Source of the DNA: Paraglaciecola algarum
GTDB taxonomy: Bacteria > Pseudomonadota > Gammaproteobacteria > Enterobacterales > Alteromonadaceae
DNA length: 64,000 nt
Assembly (NCBI RefSeq): GCF_021532655.1
Contig: NZ_JAKGAS010000008.1
Location: 1 to 64,000, forward strand
Direction of reading: 5' to 3'
Positions within the stretch are counted from its first letter, which is position 1. Each line of letters begins with the position of its first letter. Under the pieces are notes generated by a model. That model was not told the origin of the DNA. It did no database searches and worked only from the letters and a program-made list of their open reading frames with translations. The translations under genes were made by a program, and so were the position numbers. Positions 58,560 to 64,000 of the stretch are shown here, piece after piece.

Positions 58560-60426
58560 ATGAGTATGAGAGTTTTTTTAGGGTGTACAATCAGTATTTT
58601 TGTAATGCTGTCATGTACAAATAAACCTACTCAAATTAGCAAAGTTAAAACGGAACAACCAGTAGTTAATCAAACTAAAACCTTCGAGGACAGTCGGTAT
58701 TATCTAGATTTAGCGCAAACTTCGTTCACAGCCAATCAAGATACGTTTCAGCGCAACCAGTTATTACTCAAAGCTGCCCAGATGTTTCAAACTGAACAAC
58801 AGTATTCCCAAAGTATTAAATTGATCCAAGTATTATTGCCAGAGCTGCAAGATAAACAACAATTAAGTCAGGCTTATTTAGACATGGCTGAAAGCTATTT
58901 GGCTATTTCTGACAAAAACATATCTGTAGTTGCCAAAATTTTACAACATGTGGATGCCCAACTAGTCGATTCGAATCAATTATCCTTATTACAGTACAAA
59001 GTACTAGTTAACCAAAAAAGCTGGTTAAGCGCAGCTGACATACTGTTAAATACCCAGTTAAGCCCTGAGCAAAAAAGTCAAAATATTTGGCAAGCCATTT
59101 CACATTTATCCACTAAAGAATTAGAGGAAGCTCGTTGGCAAAACCCTACACTTTTACCTTGGATTCAATTAACTTTAATCACTCGGCATTATGCTTTGAC
59201 ACCTACAGAGCTAAGCAAACAGGTGGTGGCTTGGACATCTGCTAATGTAGGACACCCGCTGCAAGAAAATTTACCCTTGAACTTAATCCAAGCATTAGAG
59301 CAGAAACCCATTGTAGCTAAACGAATAGCAGTATTACTGCCACTTTCTGGGCGTTTAGCAAGCCAAGGAAAAGTATTAAAAGATGGCTTTTTAACAGCTT
59401 ATCTAAATCAGAAAACCAATAACACTGAAGTACAGTTTATCGATTCTGCATTAAAAACAGCGCCAGAATTAAATGAATTAGTCACAGATTACGACGTAGT
59501 GGTTGGCCCATTAATAAAAGAAAAAATTCAAGCCTTAAGTGAAATTCTACCAGCTGAAAAAATACTCCTAGCGTTAAACCGCGTGGACACATTAAATCAA
59601 GTGGGCACATTAAATGTAGAACAAGTCGAGAGTTTATCGCAACCCAGCCCGACAGGTGATAACAAAGAGCATTATTACTTTTCTTTGGCTCCAGAAGACG
59701 AAGCTCAGCAGTTAGCTAGGTTAATTCATAAAAAGCAGTTATCTAGACCTATACTTTTTGCAGATGATAATAGTATAACCAAGCGAATGGCCCAAGCCTT
59801 TATCCAAGAATGGCACAAAGTTCCAACAGCCAATAAACCAGAACTGACAATTTTTAAAGATATAAAAGAAATGCGCACCAGCGTAGCAGCCATGTTGGAT
59901 GTAGAACAAAGCAAAGCTAGAATTCGTCAAATTGAACGATTAGCCAATGTTGAAGTAATTGGTAAAGAGAGAAATCGCAGAGACATTGACGCCATAGTGC
60001 TATTTGCTAACCCGGAACAGACGGGGTTGCTTAATCCAATAATAGAAGCAAGTTTAAGCTCATTTGCAGAAGTTTCCTTGTCGGTTTTCGCCACCTCACG
60101 AAGTTATAGTCAAAATCAAACCACAGGCAGTCTGCGAGACTTACGTAATTTAACCTTTAGCGATATGCCTTGGTTACTACCTGACCACCCATGGCAAGAT
60201 TTACAAAACCAAACCACTCTGCTTTGGCCACAAAGGCAAGATTCGTTAGCCCGCTTATTTGCTATGGGTTACGATTCTTACAATTTAATTCCCCACTTAC
60301 GCCAAATGAAAAACTTACCACAAGTGACGAAACAAGGCTTAACCGGACAAGTAAACTTAGAACAATCTGGTATTATTCGCAGACATTTACCCATGGCAAA
60401 AATTAGCATGGAAAAGGTCACCTTAC

Positions 60427-60440
<14 letters not shown>
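58560..60440 (+). CDS. lpoA: Penicillin-binding protein activator LpoA
   Basis: LpoA is an outer-membrane lipoprotein that stimulates PBP1A in peptidoglycan synthesis. The 626-residue product has a lipobox (MLSC, Cys19), an N-terminal TPR-like helical domain (about 45-240) and a C-terminal domain of the periplasmic-binding fold ([28 protein letters not shown]). Its 3' end overlaps yraN by 14 bp. Start at the first of two nearby ATG codons. Confidence 0.95.
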
Positions 60441-61424
<984 letters not shown>

Positions 61425-61436
61425 GATTAAAAGTTG

Positions 61437-62015
61437 ATGAAGATAAAAAATACTACACTTGCGCTCACTATATCTAGTGCACTTTTATTGCAAGGTTGCG
61501 CAGGGTTAATTGTAGGAGCTGGAATGGGTGCAGTAGCCGTTGCTCACGATAATCGTACTATTGGTACACAACTAGATGATAAAACTACAGGCAGTAAGAT
61601 TGCTACAGTTTTAGGCACAGACGAAGCTATAAAAAACCAAACAAATATTACCGTGCAAGTATTTAATGGAACCGTATTACTGGTAGGTCAAGCGCCTACG
61701 CAAAACCTAATCCAACATGCTGGAAAGTTAGCCGCTTCAGTAAAAAATATTAAAAAAATACATAACCAAATCCGCCTAGGCGCACCAATCCCACCCAGCG
61801 TTGTGGCTCACGATTTATGGTTGTCATCAAAAATAAAAACCAAACTAATCGCTGATAAGCGTATTGATGGCCTAAACATTGAGATAGAAATTGAAAATGG
61901 TGAAGTGTTTTTAATGGGCTTAATCACCGCTCATGAAGCCGCTATTGCTGTAGAAGTCACACGTCATATAGAAGGCGTTAAACAGGTTATTAAAGCCTTT
62001 GAGTACTTGGACTAA
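61437..62015 (+). CDS. dolP: BON-domain lipoprotein DolP (YraP)
   Basis: DolP keeps the outer-membrane barrier intact at the division site. From ATG 61437 the 192-residue product has lipobox LQGC and two BON domains (about 45-115 and 122-192). An in-frame TTG lies one codon earlier. It ends the lpoA operon and is followed by a terminator. Confidence 0.93.
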   Translation: MKIKNTTLALTISSALLLQGCAGLIVGAGMGAVAVAHDNRTIGTQLDDKTTGSKIATVLGTDEAIKNQTNITVQVFNGTVLLVGQAPTQNLIQHAGKLAASVKNIKKIHNQIRLGAPIPPSVVAHDLWLSSKIKTKLIADKRIDGLNIEIEIENGEVFLMGLITAHEAAIAVEVTRHIEGVKQVIKAFEYLD

Positions 62016-62030
62016 ATACTCATAGCCATA

Positions 62031-62056
62031 AAAAAAGCGCCATTCGGCGCTTTTCA
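62031..62056. terminator. Bidirectional terminator between dolP and sspB
   Basis: AAAAGCGCC (62033-62041), loop ATTC, GGCGCTTTT (62046-62054). It has an A-run before and T-run after, so it can act for both convergent genes. Confidence 0.85.
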
Positions 62057-62131
62057 AATTCTACTAATAACTATTTACCTATTTATAACCCGCTTACTTA
62101 TCTAACAGTTTACTGTGGTTTATTGGTTCGC

Positions 62132-62536
62132 TTATTTAACGACAGTTAAAGTGGGTCGACCCTTTTTAGGTTTAGTTGGAGTTGATTCAGCCGGTACAGA
62201 ATCTTCTGCATCAGAAGGCTCCATATTATCTTCAACCGTAAACACTGTGCCTGCACCGTTTTCTTTAGCATAAATAGCTAACACACTAGGACATGGAATA
62301 ACCAAACTACGAGCTACACCACCAAACCTAGCTTCAAACATAATGTAATCCAAACCTAACTGCATTTTTCCAGTAGAAGAAGGAGAAACGTTCAACACTA
62401 TTTGCCCGTCTCGAACAAACTCTTGGGGCACTTGTGCTTCAGGGTAATGCGCGTCAACAACAATGTATGGAGTGAGATCGTTATCCACAATCCACTCATA
62501 AAATGCTCTTAACAAATAAGGTTGGTTAGGTGTCAT
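62132..62536 (-). CDS. sspB: ClpXP protease specificity-enhancing factor SspB
   Basis: SspB delivers ssrA-tagged proteins to ClpXP. The 134-residue product starts MTPNQPYLLRAFYEWIVDND and has NVSPSSTGKMQLG and EARFGGVARSLVIP, followed by a flexible linker and the ClpX-binding tail GRPTLTVVK. It is 13 bp after sspA. Confidence 0.96.
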   Translation of the reverse strand: MTPNQPYLLRAFYEWIVDNDLTPYIVVDAHYPEAQVPQEFVRDGQIVLNVSPSSTGKMQLGLDYIMFEARFGGVARSLVIPCPSVLAIYAKENGAGTVFTVEDNMEPSDAEDSVPAESTPTKPKKGRPTLTVVK

Positions 62537-62549
62537 AAGTCATCAACTC

Positions 62550-63182
62550 TTATAGAGGGTTGTGAATTTCACGTTCTTGGTCAGTTAAAGAAGCTTTAAA
62601 TGAAGCACGATCAAAAATACGCTTCATATAAGTACGCACATCTTTACTACCATTACCCGTAAGCTCAATACCTAAAGCTGGTAAACGCCATAATAACGGG
62701 GCTAAGTAACAATCCACTAAACTAAACTCTTCACTCATAAAGAAAGGAGTTTCGGCAAAAAGCGGCGCTAAACTTAATAATGCTTCGCGCAATTCATTAC
62801 GGGCAGTATCTACATTACCTTCACCATTTAGGATTTGTTCTGCCAACACATACCAATCATTCTGAATACGGTGCATTGTTAGGCGGCTTTGACCACGAGA
62901 CACTGGATATACTGGCATCAAAGGTGGATGAGGAAAACGCTCATCTAAATATTCCATGATGATATGCGAGTTATATAGAACCAGCTCTCTATCAACTAAT
63001 GTAGGAACCGTTCCATAAGGATTAAGATCTAATAGATCTTCCGGTAGGTTAGTAGGATCAGTATAACTAATTTCTACACCAACACCTTTTTCAGCTAGCA
63101 CTATACGTGCTTGGTGACTGTATATGTCTACGGTATCTGAAAATAACGTCATGATTGAACGTTTATTTGCGGCTACAGCCAT
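62550..63182 (-). CDS. sspA: Stringent starvation protein A
   Basis: SspA binds RNA polymerase and helps acid and stationary-phase survival. The 210-residue glutathione-S-transferase-fold product has LFSDTVDIYSHQARIVLAEK, DLNPYGTVPTLVDREL and the PHPP motif (61-95 region). It precedes sspB, the classic order. Confidence 0.96.
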   Translation of the reverse strand: MAVAANKRSIMTLFSDTVDIYSHQARIVLAEKGVGVEISYTDPTNLPEDLLDLNPYGTVPTLVDRELVLYNSHIIMEYLDERFPHPPLMPVYPVSRGQSRLTMHRIQNDWYVLAEQILNGEGNVDTARNELREALLSLAPLFAETPFFMSEEFSLVDCYLAPLLWRLPALGIELTGNGSKDVRTYMKRIFDRASFKASLTDQEREIHNPL

Positions 63183-63291
63183 TTAAATATCTCCTAAATT
63201 TTACATTTTGCGCTTAACTCTAAAAAGCCAGTGCACTATTAATCTATTACAAACGAGCGTCAATTAACGCTTTTTCTTCATAATAGAAAAC

Positions 63292-63324
63292 GAAGGGGCC
63301 ACTATCGGATGATAGCGCCCCTTC
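63292..63324 (-). terminator. Stem-loop after the cytochrome c1 gene
   Basis: GAAGGGGC and GCCCCTTC pair, with an inner CTATC/GATAG stem and one interior mismatch. The following T-run is weak (GTTTTC). It separates the cytochrome bc1 operon from sspA. An inverted AGCGT/ACGCT repeat lies at 63256-63271. Confidence 0.6.
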
Positions 63325-63372
63325 AAAATTTTCGCGGATTATACACTAAATTAAACCAAAGGTTTTGTTGAT

Positions 63373-64000
63373 TTAATGTACATCTCGCCAATATTCTTTT
63401 TTCAATAAATAAATCAACACTAGCAGAACCAGTAAAAATAACATGACATAACGCCCGATGTTTTCTGACTCTAACCGTGAAGGTTCACCTACATACACTA
63501 AATAATTAACTAAATCTAATACAGCAGTGTCATATTCAGCAGCGCTTAGTTCACCACTTCCGTCCGCTTTGATACCGACGTAGCGTTCAACCATTTCACC
63601 GTCAACCATAGTCTGCTCTGTGGTCTTACGAGGAACACCTTGTAATTCTTGAAGAACGTGTGGCATACCTACTTCAGGAAATACTTCATTGTTCACACCA
63701 AATGGACGACTTTCGTCAACATAGAAAGCACGTAAATATGTATATATCCAATCTGCACCACGTACTCTGGCCACCAAGGTTAAGTCTGGTGGCGGCGCAC
63801 CAAACCACTTTGCTGCTGACTCAGCAGGCATAGCATTTTTAATATGCTCGCCTGGTTTCTCACCAGTGAACTGCAAATATTCTTGACCTAATTCAACAGG
63901 AATACCCAAATCAGAAAAAGTACGTTGATAACGCTGATACTGAGTTTGGTGACAACCTAAGCAATAGTTCATGTATAACTTAGCGCCATTTTGCAAAGAT
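63373..64000 (-). CDS. petC: Ubiquinol-cytochrome c reductase, cytochrome c1 subunit (N-terminus outside window)
   Basis: Cytochrome c1 passes electrons from the Rieske protein to cytochrome c. The visible 209 or so codons include the haem site CLGCH, PPPDLTLVARVRGADWIYTYL, Met-containing EVGMPHVL and a C-terminal membrane anchor (about 20 hydrophobic residues, then KKEYWRDVH). The gene continues past base 64000. It normally follows petA and petB. Confidence 0.95.
   Translation of the reverse strand, partial: SLQNGAKLYMNYCLGCHQTQYQRYQRTFSDLGIPVELGQEYLQFTGEKPGEHIKNAMPAESAAKWFGAPPPDLTLVARVRGADWIYTYLRAFYVDESRPFGVNNEVFPEVGMPHVLQELQGVPRKTTEQTMVDGEMVERYVGIKADGSGELSAAEYDTAVLDLVNYLVYVGEPSRLESENIGRYVMLFLLVLLVLIYLLKKEYWRDVH

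Overview
The window is chromosomal DNA of a low-GC marine gammaproteobacterium, most likely Alteromonadales (Alteromonas / Glaciecola / Paraglaciecola group). This is inferred from gene content and protein style: HexR-controlled Entner-Doudoroff genes, MotX of a sodium-driven flagellum next to rnr, an argE / argCBFGHA divergon, LpoA-YraN-DiaA-DolP, SspAB after a cytochrome bc1 gene, and a GlyGly-CTERM secreted beta-helix protein. No rRNA, tRNA, CRISPR array, prophage or intact IS element was found. Most of the window is housekeeping DNA in compact operons; the unusual material lies in a few intergenic regions and small accessory genes.

Layout. (1) 1-8.7 kb, minus strand: the complete spc operon (rplN to rpmJ, including secY) and alpha operon (rpsM to rplQ), with a conserved S4-type translational leader before rpsM. 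The S10 operon that normally precedes rplN is absent; a lipoprotein gene sits there. (2) 8.9-19.5 kb: lipoprotein, acyl-CoA ligase, rlmB-rnr, motX, a TIGR02647 protein, fre, trmL, a PldB-like lysophospholipase and a CBS protein. (3) 19.5-24.7 kb: a CpxA/CpxR-type two-component system, divergent from a duplicated Spy/CpxP protein, then a DUF885 lipoprotein. (4) 24.7-26.7 kb: a membrane protein of unknown function, a noncoding segment packed with small hairpins, and a methylglyoxal synthase. (5) 26.7-35.1 kb: arginine biosynthesis, argE facing argC-B-F-G-H-A, with a structured leader ending in a terminator before argC. (6) 35.2-41.3 kb: a lipoprotein cyclophilin, a HopJ-family protein, a di-haem peroxidase paired with a secreted parallel beta-helix/Calx-beta protein, and a divergent solute-binding-like protein. 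(7) 41.4-49.8 kb: zwf-pgl-edd-glk-eda on the minus strand, hexR and pykA on the plus strand, with HexR-like boxes before zwf and pykA. (8) 49.9-57.5 kb: a 2OG-Fe(II) oxygenase, a MITE of about 300 bp, a complete RND efflux operon and a DnaQ-fold exonuclease. (9) 57.6-64 kb: rsmI divergent from lpoA-yraN-diaA-dolP, then sspB/sspA and a cytochrome c1 gene cut by the window end.

How the parts work together. zwf, pgl, edd and eda take glucose-6-phosphate to pyruvate and glyceraldehyde-3-phosphate, glk feeds glucose in, and pykA completes lower glycolysis; HexR probably senses KDPG and coordinates them. The arg cluster holds argA, B, C, E, F, G and H; only the aminotransferase step (argD) is not here. 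cpxAR with the Spy/CpxP protein forms an envelope-stress circuit. lpoA, diaA and dolP link peptidoglycan synthesis, replication initiation and outer-membrane integrity.

The most noteworthy items are the hairpin array at 25.91-26.14 kb, the peroxidase / beta-helix pair, the argC leader RNA, the doubled Spy/CpxP protein and the MITE. I found no clear new defence or mobile system.
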